From Marinomonas ostreistagni (lineage in GTDB: Bacteria > Pseudomonadota > Gammaproteobacteria > Pseudomonadales > Marinomonadaceae), in assembly GCF_016461785.1 (NCBI RefSeq), contig NZ_JAEMUH010000023.1, forward strand, positions 1 through 42,762: a DNA stretch of 42,762 nt. Reading direction: 5' to 3'. Both the position numbers and the translations under genes were made by a program. The notes under the pieces were generated by a model. It was given only the letters and a program-made list of their open reading frames with translations. It was not told where the DNA came from and ran no database searches. Of this stretch, positions 8,239 through 17,775 are shown piece by piece. How positions within the stretch are numbered: position 1 is the stretch's first letter; each line of letters starts with the position of its first letter.

Positions 8239-11036
8239 TATTTCTCCTCCTCAAAGACCGCTCGCTCACTTGTGGTCAACTGTCCAAGGTTTGCAAGAAT
8301 TAACATAGTCGCTCCGACAACGGTGAGGTAAACCCCGAGGTCAAAAAGCATGGCACTGGCAAGTTCAAATTTACCGATTACAGGTAGGTAGAAATAGTCA
8401 AACCATGATGTTAAGAACGGACGGTCAAAGAACCAGCTACCTAAACCTGTTAGTGCTGCAATACCAATACCTGAGCCAATCATGATTTGATAATCCAGCT
8501 TCAAGCGCTCTTTAATCCAGTCTACACCGTGCGCCACATATTGCTGAATAATCGCAACAGAGGTAATCAATCCTGCGATGAAGCCACCACCTGGCATGTT
8601 ATGGCCGCGCAAGAATATGTACGCAGACACAAGCAGTGCAAGAGGTAGGAGGCTTTGAGAAATAACAGACAGCATCAGTGGGTGGCTATCAGTCGACCAA
8701 GGGCGTCCTTGCTCATTGCTGGATGGCATGTAGAGGCGCATACGAGCAATCAGCTTAAAGATACCCAGTGCCGCAATCCCTAATACTGTGATCTCACCTA
8801 GCGTATCGAAACCACGGAAATCGACCAAAATCACGTTGACCACATTGGTACCACCACCGCCCGTTTTACTGTTCTCAGTAAAGAAGTCCGAAATCGTATC
8901 CAATGGCCGTGTCATTAAGGCGTAGATGACCGTACCGACAATACCACCGATCATGGCAGAAATACCTAAATCACGAACTACACGACGAGGGCTGGATTCT
9001 TTTGGTGTCTTTTGCGGTAAAAAGAACAGGGCAAGCATCAGCAATATGATGGTGACAACTTCAACAGATAACTGAGTTAACGCCAGATCTGGTGCGGAAA
9101 ATCGAGCAAACGCTAAGGTTACGATCAAACCAACAACAGATAAGGTCAATAGCGCGACCATGCGTCGACGGTGCCATACTACGGTCGCTAAAGACGCGAT
9201 GGATAGTAACACTGCACCCGTAATAGACAGAGCGTCAAGGGGAATTTCTGGCCGGCGGCCTGCGGTCGCATTCAAATCAAGAAGTGGATAAGCACTCATG
9301 ACAATCGTGAACATGAATAGGAAATATAAATAACGCTGTAGCGAACCATTTTCAAAGAAGTTAATGATCCACGTGGCTTTGCCAACCAATTGCTGAATTG
9401 CTCGTTCAAACAATACTTTAGGATCATTTGTTGGGAACTGTGCTTGGAACTTAAACAAATGCTGGCGGTTGTAATACACCAAAAGGCCACCTAAAAGAGC
9501 GATCACACTCATTAGCAGAGGTATATTAAAGCCGTGCCAAATCGCCAAACTGTATTCTGGTACAGGTCCATTCAACGCCGAGAGAGAAGCACTTTGCAGT
9601 AAGTCGCCGACAATCCAGCTTGGGAAAATACCGACCAAGAGACACAGGGCAACAAGAATCTCAACAGGTACACGCATGTAGCGTGGTGGCTCATGCGGCG
9701 TTTTAGGTAAGTTAATTGGCTCACCATTAAAGAACACATCGTGTACGAAGCGGGTGGAGTACGCCACAGAAAATACACCGCCTAACGTGGCCAATACTGG
9801 CACCATCCAAGAGAGCGAACCAAGTGAATCTTGGTGCAACGCTTCGTTAAAGAACATTTCTTTAGACAAGAAACCGTTCAATAGAGGAACCCCTGCCATG
9901 GCAGAAGAGGCGACCATCGCGAGTGTTGCCGTATAAGGCATGTACTTCCATAAGCCATTTAATTGGCGCATATCCCTTGAACCAGACTCATGATCAATGA
10001 TACCTGCAGCCATAAACAAAGATGCTTTAAACGTAGCATGGTTAATAATATGGAAAATGGCCGCTACCAGCGCCAAATCAGATCCCATGCCTAGAAGTAA
10101 AGTGATTAAACCTAAATGACTGATCGTAGAGTTAGCCAAAAGACCTTTTAGATCATGTTGGAACAGCGCTAAATAACCCCCTAACAGAAAGGTCGCAAGC
10201 CCTGTCATACTAACAATCAGGAACCATAAATCGGTTCCTGCAAGGGATGGGTAAAAGCGAGCCATTAGGAATATACCAGCTTTAACCATGGTAGCAGAGT
10301 GCAGGTAAGAGCTGACTGGAGTTGGCGCAGCCATGGCATTAGGTAGCCAAAAATGGAACGGGAACTGAGCGGACTTAGTGAAAGCACCGATTAAGATCAA
10401 CACAGTGATGATCGGGTACGTACTGTGCGCACGGATGATATCGCCACTGTCCAGTACCGTTTGCAAGTCAAACGTCCCTACAACGTTACCAAGCATGAGC
10501 AAGCCGGCTAAAAGAAATAGTCCGCCTGCACCGGTAATCGTAAGTGCCATACGTGCGCCCTTACGCGCTTCACTTTTGCTCCCCCAGAAGCTAATTAGCA
10601 AAAAGGAGCTAATACTGGTGAGCTCCCAAAACACCCAAATTTGAATAAGGTTATCCGACATTACTACGCCAAGCATGGCGAACATGAAGAGAATCAGATA
10701 ACAGTAAAACTTACCCATATTATCGTTACTTGATAAGTAATAACGAGCATAAAGGATAACAAGCAGGCCAATTCCAAGAATAAGCAAACTAAAAAGGAGA
10801 GTAAGGCCATCTAAACGAAAAGCCAAAGATAGGCCTAAGCTAGGCACCCAATCAATGGCGGTTTGAAAACGTTGCCCATCTAGGATCGCTGGGGCCATTT
10901 GCAAGATAAGAAACAGCGCGATAGCTGGCAGCGCAGCCGTTAAAAAAGCACATGCGGTTCGGCTATATCGAGTACTACATAATGGGACTAGAGTGCCCAT
11001 CAGTACTAATAGGGGAATGCACAGTAGGGTATTCAA
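8238..11036 (-). CDS. mnhA: Fused Na+/H+ antiporter subunits A and B (MrpAB)
   Basis: A 932-residue fusion. The first part (about 1-570) is the NuoL-like MrpA core, with conserved membrane segments such as [20 protein letters not shown] (about 225-244) and [16 protein letters not shown]. Then come the MbhD/MbhE-like modules (about 600-770) and a C-terminal MrpB domain with [15 protein letters not shown] (about 805-819). Fusion of A and B is the known arrangement of the six-gene Mrp operons of many proteobacteria. The start is TTG: AAGGAG lies eight bases upstream, no in-frame ATG or GTG exists before an upstream stop, and the next upstream ATG is out of frame. First gene of the operon; its promoter must lie in 11037-11240. 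Confidence 0.94.
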   Translation of the reverse strand: MNTLLCIPLLVLMGTLVPLCSTRYSRTACAFLTAALPAIALFLILQMAPAILDGQRFQTAIDWVPSLGLSLAFRLDGLTLLFSLLILGIGLLVILYARYYLSSNDNMGKFYCYLILFMFAMLGVVMSDNLIQIWVFWELTSISSFLLISFWGSKSEARKGARMALTITGAGGLFLLAGLLMLGNVVGTFDLQTVLDSGDIIRAHSTYPIITVLILIGAFTKSAQFPFHFWLPNAMAAPTPVSSYLHSATMVKAGIFLMARFYPSLAGTDLWFLIVSMTGLATFLLGGYLALFQHDLKGLLANSTISHLGLITLLLGMGSDLALVAAIFHIINHATFKASLFMAAGIIDHESGSRDMRQLNGLWKYMPYTATLAMVASSAMAGVPLLNGFLSKEMFFNEALHQDSLGSLSWMVPVLATLGGVFSVAYSTRFVHDVFFNGEPINLPKTPHEPPRYMRVPVEILVALCLLVGIFPSWIVGDLLQSASLSALNGPVPEYSLAIWHGFNIPLLMSVIALLGGLLVYYNRQHLFKFQAQFPTNDPKVLFERAIQQLVGKATWIINFFENGSLQRYLYFLFMFTIVMSAYPLLDLNATAGRRPEIPLDALSITGAVLLSIASLATVVWHRRRMVALLTLSVVGLIVTLAFARFSAPDLALTQLSVEVVTIILLMLALFFLPQKTPKESSPRRVVRDLGISAMIGGIVGTVIYALMTRPLDTISDFFTENSKTGGGGTNVVNVILVDFRGFDTLGEITVLGIAALGIFKLIARMRLYMPSSNEQGRPWSTDSHPLMLSVISQSLLPLALLVSAYIFLRGHNMPGGGFIAGLITSVAIIQQYVAHGVDWIKERLKLDYQIMIGSGIGIAALTGLGSWFFDRPFLTSWFDYFYLPVIGKFELASAMLFDLGVYLTVVGATMLILANLGQLTTSERAVFEEEK

Positions 11037-11236
11037 CGGATTTGCTCCTTCATAGCAAGTTTACGAGGCCTATTAAGCTAATTTAGAGGGGGCCTGACGT
11101 TTCCATTTCACTAGCAACTTATTACGAAACGAAGATGCTATATCGATTTCTCTCCATAAGGATAGCGCGATAAACGCATATTTTCTTTAAAAAAACGTGT
11201 GAAAAAAGTAACAAAAATAATATGTTGCGTCCTAGT

Positions 11237-11269
11237 AAAAAAAAGCGCCGATACAAAATCAGCGCTTTT
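11237..11269 (-). terminator. Rho-independent terminator of the CZB chemoreceptor gene
   Basis: Read on the minus strand, GCGCTTT-type arms (11242-11248 with 11262-11268) enclose a 13-base loop and are followed by eight T residues. It lies about 30 bases after the chemoreceptor stop and separates it from the Mrp operon downstream. Confidence 0.8.
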
Positions 11270-11299
11270 CTATAGACCTTGGTATATGGCTTTAGTTCA

Positions 11300-12379
11300 C
11301 TAGGACTTAATTTCTTCCATGAGTGATTCAATGCTAACGACTACTTGTAAGCTAGCGGTTTCCATCTGGTCTAAGCATCTTAGCATTTCTTCATTTCTGC
11401 CTTGTTCAGCGGCCGCTACGGCGGCACGGCCTGAATCATGCACGGCTTTGTGTGGTGTTTCTAATGCTTTAAAGTTACGTGAGTGTTGATAATGTTTGTG
11501 ACCATACCCTTGATAGTACCATTTTCCTAAGCGGCACTCAGTGTGGGCATTAACGCCCTCGCGAAAATCACGCTGATCAATTTTACGGTAAACCTGATTC
11601 TTCCAAACAGTATGGTCTAGCTTAACGGTATCTAAGAAGGCTTGTGTGGCAGCGACCTTAATAACGTACTGCATTTGCTGGGAGGTTGAGATGACATTTT
11701 CAACAATGCTATCAATTTGGCTTGCTGAGGTAGCAACGTCTTCAGCACTGGTTTGGTTTTTATCAACCATGGTCTTAATTTGTTGAGTTTGCTCTAGCAC
11801 TTTACGTACAAGGTCTTCAACTTGTTCACTGGCTGAATGTGTTTTACTTGCCAAATTTCGCACTTCATCGGCCACTACAGCAAACCCGCGACCAGCCTCA
11901 CCAGCTCGCGCGGCCTCAATGGCAGCATTTAAAGCAAGCAGGTTGGTTTGATCGGAAATTTCTTGGATACTTGATACTAGTTGGCTGATGCCGCTGGCAG
12001 TCTTGTCCAGAACATTGGCTGCTTCCATGCTGGAGCTTGCTTCTTGATTGATGACTCGTGCACGTTCGTTCAAACGTGATAATGCTGAGCGAGTATCACT
12101 AAAAAGAGTATCGACTTCTTTAAGTTTTTTACGCTCATGGATAAGGTTATCTGCACTGTCTGCTAAACCTTCTCGAATCGATCCGAGCATATCTCCACCG
12201 CGTAACTGATAGCCAAGTAGTTCAGAACAAAACTCATTGTCATTGTTTGCTACGGGAGTTTGTTTAGCTTCACTAAGTTCTGCCTCTAGTGTTGCAATTC
12301 GTTGTTGGCTTTGACTGCGTTCTTGCTCTATTAAACTTTCAAGCTCAGCAATGCGGTTTTTATTAGAAGAGAAAAACAT
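11300..12379 (-). CDS. Soluble methyl-accepting chemotaxis protein with C-terminal CZB zinc-binding domain
   Basis: A 359-residue cytoplasmic chemoreceptor with no membrane segment or signal peptide. Residues 8-40 form a coiled coil. The MCP signalling tip is clear ([20 protein letters not shown], 141-160, then [15 protein letters not shown]). The C-terminus is a chemoreceptor zinc-binding (CZB) domain with the expected three His and one Cys: H256 in LDHTVWK, C282 in CRLGKWYY, and H310 and H314 in PHKAVH. CZB domains bind zinc and have been linked to sensing of zinc or hypochlorite. The signalling module is short compared with membrane MCPs. No chemotaxis genes are adjacent. A terminator follows at 11237-11269. 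Confidence 0.92.
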   Translation of the reverse strand: MFFSSNKNRIAELESLIEQERSQSQQRIATLEAELSEAKQTPVANNDNEFCSELLGYQLRGGDMLGSIREGLADSADNLIHERKKLKEVDTLFSDTRSALSRLNERARVINQEASSSMEAANVLDKTASGISQLVSSIQEISDQTNLLALNAAIEAARAGEAGRGFAVVADEVRNLASKTHSASEQVEDLVRKVLEQTQQIKTMVDKNQTSAEDVATSASQIDSIVENVISTSQQMQYVIKVAATQAFLDTVKLDHTVWKNQVYRKIDQRDFREGVNAHTECRLGKWYYQGYGHKHYQHSRNFKALETPHKAVHDSGRAAVAAAEQGRNEEMLRCLDQMETASLQVVVSIESLMEEIKS

Positions 12380-12566
12380 CTTTCAGCTTGGCTCCATAAA
12401 TAGGATAAATATCAAATTTGTGGATATTGTGTGCTCAATGCTGAAGAGATAAAAGTTATTTATTGTCTAAATGTATTAAATTTGTAACTAAAAGAACAAT
12501 GCCTGCCATTCATCAAAGTTTTAAAATGACTAATGGCAGACATAAATATGCTTCAAAAATTGAGCA

Positions 12567-13178
12567 TTAACCAAAAAATGCCCACAAAGGACTGTGTTCT
12601 GACCCCATGCTCCAAAGAAGTACAACAATTGCTAGTAAGAACTCTAATACCAGCACACCAATACCTAAAGTGCCCGTTGATAAGATGAAGCCTTCTTTGT
12701 GACTAATGCCTAAGAAGCGTGGCGTTCCTTTGTAAAGTAAGTAGGCGGAGTATACAACGCCCATGCAAACAGCCAGTACGCATAACCAAGCAATTGGATA
12801 AATGGCAAATAAGCCGCTCAAAAACATTGGTGTTGCAATGTAACCAGCAAATACAATGCTTTCGGCTCGACTGGGTCGATGAGAGTATTGTCTTGAAAGA
12901 GCGTGAATAGCTGAGCCAACACCAGCCACGGCTAATAAAATTAAGGCGTAAAACAAAACTCCCAGCCCAAGGGCTGTCATGACGCTTAGTTTTACACCTT
13001 CTTCACCGTTTAGAGTCCACCCAACTTGCGTGGTTCCAATGAAACTACTGACAACCGGAATGGCAGCCATAATCAACACATGATGTGCATACATATGACT
13101 GACCGATTCGTGTTCTTTATTGATTTCTCGCCATTCTCGATCAGGATGGTGTAATAATCCCCACACATGATTAATCAT
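12567..13178 (-). CDS. Yip1-family membrane protein
   Basis: A 203-residue protein with five predicted membrane helices and a short N-terminal cytoplasmic part. It starts with MINHVWGLLHHPDREWREI, the HPxxxW-type opening seen in bacterial Yip1-domain proteins. The function in bacteria is unknown. GAGGAGG ahead of the ATG makes the start secure. It stands alone between the chemoreceptor and the efflux operon. An inverted repeat downstream (CTGCCATT 12503-12510 with AATGGCAG 12532-12539) could be a weak terminator, but no good T run follows. Confidence 0.8.
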   Translation of the reverse strand: MINHVWGLLHHPDREWREINKEHESVSHMYAHHVLIMAAIPVVSSFIGTTQVGWTLNGEEGVKLSVMTALGLGVLFYALILLAVAGVGSAIHALSRQYSHRPSRAESIVFAGYIATPMFLSGLFAIYPIAWLCVLAVCMGVVYSAYLLYKGTPRFLGISHKEGFILSTGTLGIGVLVLEFLLAIVVLLWSMGSEHSPLWAFFG

Positions 13179-13380
13179 GCTGTCCTCCTCGTATTCGACT
13201 TAAATGAAGCTAGATGTTTCTGAACGGTTATATGTGTTTAGAATGCACCTTTAACGTTCAGTATAGATGGATACGAGCCATTGAGGTGGCTGGATGATAA
13301 CGATTTCTTATATACAGAAAGGCCTTTAGATAATTAAGCTATATCACTCTGTATTGTGCTCGAAAGCGTTCCAGAAAGTA

Positions 13381-15450
13381 TCATGCTGGCTGTTCAGAGG
13401 GGCTTTGCTCAGAAGCAATCATACGGGCAGAGCGCTCTAATGACATAGATAGTCGCTCAAAGCTGCCTTGAATTAACTCCATGTCTTCTGCTGCAAGCCG
13501 GCCTCTAGGTAGCTGTTGAAGAAACTGCTTTGCCGCAATTTTAAAAGCATCAGGACTTTGCCCTCTATAACAATCAAGAAACGCTTGAGCGAGAGCTTTT
13601 TGCAGTTGGTCTAATTCGTTATCCATAAGGCCACCAAAATATGTTTTCATCATACTTTTCAGATGAAGGGATACATGGCCCAAATTCAGCCCAGTTAACG
13701 CAAGATCGGTCAAATACCGAGTTGACTTAATACCTTTTTCGTAGCTGGCTATGCGTAACAAACGATCTCCCATACGAGCGTTAAACCATTGATCAGCTCG
13801 GGGGTGATAAGGTAAATCAATCAAGTCTCGATAAGTATTTTTGATTAATCGGTGCATCATCAACGTTAGGCTTGGCCCTGTGATGAGTTTAAACAGCCAA
13901 TATAAAATTGTGATACCAACAAAGATTGCTAATCCATTACTGATGGTGTAATCAATTTTAAATGCCTGTTCCATACCTGAGCTTGGCATTACGAAAATCG
14001 TAAATGGGATCAAAATGCCCAGACCGTAAGGTAAGGTTGGACGATTAGCCAAGCAAAGTAGACCACAAAAATACGGTGGCGCTAAGATCAAAATTAACAA
14101 CTCAAAGTCACCAGAACTCTGTGCTAACAATGGCAAAGCGTAAAATACTGCGAGCAAGGTAGCGACTACTACACCAACTAATATACGTCGTAGCACAACT
14201 GTTAAAATCATCATTGGAAAACGTGCCATCATAATTGAAAAGACTACGGGTAAAATCATAATCATCAGCACTGCGCTTGATCCCGTGCCTAGCCACAGAG
14301 TTGCTCCCACAGCAAACATTACTGTACTACGAAGGCCTGTCGTTAGACCGACTAATGGATCGTGGTGTGGTTTAATGCGTAGCGCGTTTAATTGTGGCTG
14401 GCGTTCACTAGTCAGCGAATCGTAGCTTTTTAAGATGACGATTAGCTCAGTACTTAATTCAAGGGCAATCTTGAATAAACGTTGCCCAAGAGGAGATTCC
14501 CCGTTCGCCTCATTCGCATATTGATTTTGTCTACGACGTAACGCTTTTACTAGTTCGTAGCTATCAGAAAAGTTTGTTGCACTCGCTATGGCGTGAAAAG
14601 ATTGGTACATATCATCAATCATGATGCGTAATGATGCAGAGATTAACTCGGGATGATTACGTTGTAAGCGACCAAAGATTTGAATCATCGCCAAGATAGA
14701 TAAGGTTTTATTAGAAAGCAGGTTTGATGCTCGGCTTCTACCTGGTCCGTGAGGGCCTTCATAGTTTACCGCCGTGGAGTCATCATTTAAGGCGGACAAT
14801 GACTCTAAAATGCCATCAATGGTCTGATGACGATGTTCATGTGAGCTATTTGGATCAAGTTCGATTGCTAAATATTCGAGTGTTTGGTTAATGCTATTTT
14901 GAGCGTTACTGCGAAGAACAGAGCTTACTTTTATCGGCCAAATGAGGGTGCTGACTAATGCTGCACATACGACGCCGACAATGATTTCACTGATTCGAGC
15001 TTGTGCAATGCCAAAGATATAAGCACTGCTGACTTTTTCAGGTTGAACCATTACCAACAACACAACAAGGGAAGCCGTCATACCAGCCATAGCAAAGGCA
15101 TAGATCAAGTTCACACGACGGACCAAAGCGGATAGAGCAGAATTAATACCTAACCATAATGCTAAACAGGTCATGGCGATCAAAGGCTCGGCGAAAAAGT
15201 TTTCCAATATAAATATGCCGAAAATACCACCTACTAGGGTTCCGATAATTTGGTAGATACCTTTCTCGATGACCAACCCACTTTCCGGACGAATCTGTAA
15301 AAACACCGCCCCGATCAGCGCCCAATAAGGGCGTTCCAAGTTGAAATACATGGCCACATATAATGAAAGAGTCATGGCCAATAGACCTTTGACTGCAAAC
15401 TTTACTGCATCGTTACTTGGAAACAATAAGCTTTTGAAGAATACAGGCAT
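13381..15450 (-). CDS. aaeB: FUSC/AaeB-family aromatic-acid efflux membrane protein
   Basis: A 689-residue inner-membrane protein of the aromatic acid exporter/FUSC family. It has two blocks of about six membrane helices (about 15-180 and 365-525), each followed by a soluble helical region, as in E. coli AaeB (655 residues). The opening pattern (FAVKGLLAMTLSLYVA, then RPYWALIGAVFLQ) is typical. With AaeA and AaeX it should form a pump for aromatic carboxylic acids; the substrate is inferred from family membership only. GGAG lies five bases before the ATG. The gene starts ten bases after aaeA and ends the operon. No aaeR-type LysR regulator is adjacent. Confidence 0.82.
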   Translation of the reverse strand: MPVFFKSLLFPSNDAVKFAVKGLLAMTLSLYVAMYFNLERPYWALIGAVFLQIRPESGLVIEKGIYQIIGTLVGGIFGIFILENFFAEPLIAMTCLALWLGINSALSALVRRVNLIYAFAMAGMTASLVVLLVMVQPEKVSSAYIFGIAQARISEIIVGVVCAALVSTLIWPIKVSSVLRSNAQNSINQTLEYLAIELDPNSSHEHRHQTIDGILESLSALNDDSTAVNYEGPHGPGRSRASNLLSNKTLSILAMIQIFGRLQRNHPELISASLRIMIDDMYQSFHAIASATNFSDSYELVKALRRRQNQYANEANGESPLGQRLFKIALELSTELIVILKSYDSLTSERQPQLNALRIKPHHDPLVGLTTGLRSTVMFAVGATLWLGTGSSAVLMIMILPVVFSIMMARFPMMILTVVLRRILVGVVVATLLAVFYALPLLAQSSGDFELLILILAPPYFCGLLCLANRPTLPYGLGILIPFTIFVMPSSGMEQAFKIDYTISNGLAIFVGITILYWLFKLITGPSLTLMMHRLIKNTYRDLIDLPYHPRADQWFNARMGDRLLRIASYEKGIKSTRYLTDLALTGLNLGHVSLHLKSMMKTYFGGLMDNELDQLQKALAQAFLDCYRGQSPDAFKIAAKQFLQQLPRGRLAAEDMELIQGSFERLSMSLERSARMIASEQSPSEQPA

Positions 15451-15460
15451 AAATGCTCCA

Positions 15461-16321
15461 CTATTCGTCGTTTAATCGAATTGAAACAGTCATACCTGCA
15501 CTGAGTCTTGTGTTCTCCGCTGTATCAAGCTCAATGTCTACTGGAATACGTTGTGCTAGACGAACCCAATTAAAGGTTTGTTGGACCTGTGGTAAGAGTT
15601 GAGCATTACTCTCGGTATTGTCGTTAGCGATAGCTTTACCAATGCTGATGACCCTTCCGGTCAGTGGCTGATTACCATTCATCAATGTGATATGAGCTTT
15701 CTGACCTTCATGAATAAGCTGTAACTTCGTTTCTTCAAAGTAGCCTGTAACATACATCGAACCTGCTTGTATCAAAGAAAGCACCGCGCTACCTTGGCTA
15801 ACATAGTTACCTTCACGCAGATTTAAATTTACGATGTAGCCATCTTGTGGAGCTCTTACTATAGAGCGCTCCACATCTAATTTTGCGGCATCTAATTCCG
15901 CTTGGCTAAGCTTTAACGCTGCTTCCGCTTGCTTCACTTGAATGCGTGCACTTTCAGTGGTTTCATCGGAAACGAGTTGGCCTCTTTGACTCAACTCACT
16001 ACGGCGCTTATATTGATGTTTGGCTAATTCTAATGCGTACTGATTGCTTTCAACCTGGGCTTCTAATTGCGCGACGATTGTTCTGGCTCGTGCATCATCG
16101 ACCTTTAAAATAACATCTCCTTTCTTTACTGATTGGTTATCTTTCACATTTAGCTCTGTGACCCAGCCAGATACATCGGGTGCGACGGTAATAACATGCG
16201 CACGAACACGGCCATCCCTTGTCCAAGGGGAGTGTAGATAATGTTGCCAAATCCACTGGCCAGCCAAAAATGCAATCAATACCACCGCCAGGGTCAGGGA
16301 GATGCGTAAGGTGTTTTTCAT
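15461..16321 (-). CDS. aaeA: HlyD/AaeA-family periplasmic adaptor of the efflux pump
   Basis: A 286-residue membrane fusion protein. One N-terminal membrane anchor (residues 6-26) is followed by the biotinyl-lipoyl-like half VAPDVSGWVTELNVKDNQSV (about 47-66), a helical hairpin (about 75-150), and the matching half with RAPQDGYIVNLNLREGNYVS (about 157-176). It is close in length and layout to E. coli AaeA, the adaptor linking the inner-membrane pump to an outer-membrane channel. It sits between aaeX and aaeB, six bases after aaeX, with GGGAG inside the end of aaeX. Confidence 0.88.
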   Translation of the reverse strand: MKNTLRISLTLAVVLIAFLAGQWIWQHYLHSPWTRDGRVRAHVITVAPDVSGWVTELNVKDNQSVKKGDVILKVDDARARTIVAQLEAQVESNQYALELAKHQYKRRSELSQRGQLVSDETTESARIQVKQAEAALKLSQAELDAAKLDVERSIVRAPQDGYIVNLNLREGNYVSQGSAVLSLIQAGSMYVTGYFEETKLQLIHEGQKAHITLMNGNQPLTGRVISIGKAIANDNTESNAQLLPQVQQTFNWVRLAQRIPVDIELDTAENTRLSAGMTVSIRLNDE

Positions 16322-16327
16322 AATCAG

Positions 16328-16528
16328 TTAACTCCCAAGTAAATACACGACTAGTGCTAAATAACAGACATATAAGCCCACCTCAAACCATGCAACACGC
16401 CAGATTTTTGAATAAAGACCGGTTTTATAGAGGACAAAGCGTGTTACTAAAGAAAGAATAAACGCCAAAGGGGCAAACAATACCAATGGGCTAAATAACA
16501 GCCCGCCAAATGCTAACTCTTTAAACAT
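16328..16528 (-). CDS. aaeX: DUF1656 small membrane protein (AaeX-like)
   Basis: A 66-residue protein with two membrane helices (about 10-32 and 45-65), matching the DUF1656 family. In E. coli the equivalent aaeX is the first gene of aaeXAB, the same order as here. Its role is not defined. It is the promoter-proximal gene of this operon, so the promoter should lie in 16529-16660, upstream on the minus strand. Confidence 0.85.
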   Translation of the reverse strand: MFKELAFGGLLFSPLVLFAPLAFILSLVTRFVLYKTGLYSKIWRVAWFEVGLYVCYLALVVYLLGS

Positions 16529-16660
16529 ATTGTTATCGATCCCCTTTCATCTGATACCGCCTTGAAGACTTTTAGTGGAAATAGCTTAGCGCATGATAGA
16601 ACAGGAAGTAGGGCAGAAAGATAGAGATTTAGAGAAAGGTGATGTAGATTGAAAGACACA

Positions 16661-16692
16661 AAAAAGGCCGCTCATTGCTGAGCGGCCTTTTT
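16661..16692 (-). terminator. Terminator of the tmRNA gene
   Basis: Near-perfect hairpin: GGCCGCTCA pairs with TGAGCGGCC around a four-base loop, flanked by A and T runs, so it can act in both directions. It lies about ten bases beyond the tmRNA 3' end on the minus strand. Confidence 0.9.
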
Positions 16693-16702
16693 CTTAGACG
16701 TC

Positions 16703-17065
16703 TGGTGGAGATGGGGGGAGTCGAACCCCCGTCCGCCAGTCCTCTGCCATCGGATCTACATGTTTAGTCACTTCTACTTTTTGACTGTTTACCGCCCGAA
16801 GGACAGGGTGTAACCAGCGAGCCTGTTTGATCTTAGATCCTTATCCCCAGGCAGGGCATCGGATAGCATCTCGTAATTTATGATACTGCGGAATCCCGGG
16901 CTACAAGCAACCTGGGGGCAGCACACTAGCAGGTTATTAAGCTGCTAGAGCGTAGTTTTCGTCGTTTGCGACTATATAATTGATACATGTGGATTTACGA
17001 GATCACGTATCACTCTCGACATGCACCTCAGGTTTTGTAACCGGCGTCGAAACCATGTCATCCCC
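16703..17065 (-). ncRNA. ssrA: Transfer-messenger RNA (tmRNA)
   Basis: One-piece tmRNA of about 363 bases that rescues stalled ribosomes with SmpB. The tRNA-like ends are clear: 5' GGGGAUG pairs with CAUCUCC ahead of a genome-encoded ACCA, and the T arm reads GGGTTCGACTCCC. The tag reading frame (16937-16969) is GCA AAC GAC GAA AAC then TAC GCT CTA GCA GCT and TAA. With the alanine carried by the RNA, the tag is A-ANDENYALAA, the same peptide as in E. coli. A TATGAT box (17078-17083) is a candidate -10 element, with no good -35 in sight. smpB lies immediately upstream on the same strand. Confidence 0.97.
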
Positions 17066-17119
17066 GAAGTTGCCGCCATCATAACGAATCTAATCCGATT
17101 TCGCTAGTCAGTGGCGCGC

Positions 17120-17136
17120 TTTCCACAATGTGGAAA
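17120..17136. repeat. Perfect inverted repeat between smpB and ssrA
   Basis: TTTCCACA-A-TGTGGAAA, an eight-base perfect palindrome with one central base, directly abuts the smpB stop codon. It has no T run on either side, so a simple intrinsic terminator is unlikely. An operator or RNA-processing site is possible. Confidence 0.55.
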
Positions 17137-17616
17137 TTAAATTTTTGATTTCATTAGGCGTTCTTTATCGCGCGCCCAATCACGTTCTTTGGCTGTGTCA
17201 CGCTTATCGTGATCTTTTTTACCTGTCACCAGTGCAATCTCGCATTTGATCTTGTTACCTTTCCAGTACAAGGCCATTGCGGCACAAGTTTTACCTTTCT
17301 GTTCAATGGTTTGAATGATGCGATCAAGTTCTCGGCGGTGTAGTAACAGTTTGCGCTGACGCAACGGTTCGCAGACCACGTGAGTAGACGCGCTCAATAG
17401 TGGCGTTATACGCGCATTAATAAGGTACGCTTCATCCCGGTGGATAATAACGTAGCTATCCACTAGTTGTGCTTTCCCTTCACGAAGACTTTTGACTTCC
17501 CAGCCTGATAGCTCTAGACCCGCTTCAAACTTCTGGTCAACGAAGTACTCGTGGCGCGCGCGTTTGTTTAAGGCAATCGTGCCGGAGCTGTTTGGTTTTT
17601 TCTTTGCTTTACTCAT
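17137..17616 (-). CDS. smpB: SsrA-binding protein SmpB
   Basis: A 159-residue RNA-binding protein that carries tmRNA to stalled ribosomes. Family signatures are all present: [20 protein letters not shown] near the start (about 19-38), [19 protein letters not shown] (about 38-56), and the basic C-terminal tail rich in [15 protein letters not shown], which enters the ribosomal mRNA channel. Length is normal. The next gene downstream is its partner RNA ssrA. It is divergent from the NSS transporter gene across 159 bases. Confidence 0.97.
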   Translation of the reverse strand: MSKAKKKPNSSGTIALNKRARHEYFVDQKFEAGLELSGWEVKSLREGKAQLVDSYVIIHRDEAYLINARITPLLSASTHVVCEPLRQRKLLLHRRELDRIIQTIEQKGKTCAAMALYWKGNKIKCEIALVTGKKDHDKRDTAKERDWARDKERLMKSKI

Positions 17617-17775
17617 AGGAAAAAATTATACGGTCGATAGCGCGAAAAGCCTAATGCTTTTCTTGAGGTATGCGCTCTAATATAAGAAAATTTACGACTT
17701 TAAGTAAGTTCGGTGCAGGCAGTTGTAACCGCCGTATGTTTAAATTCGCTTAACTCATTTTTGAGAGCTTAATGT

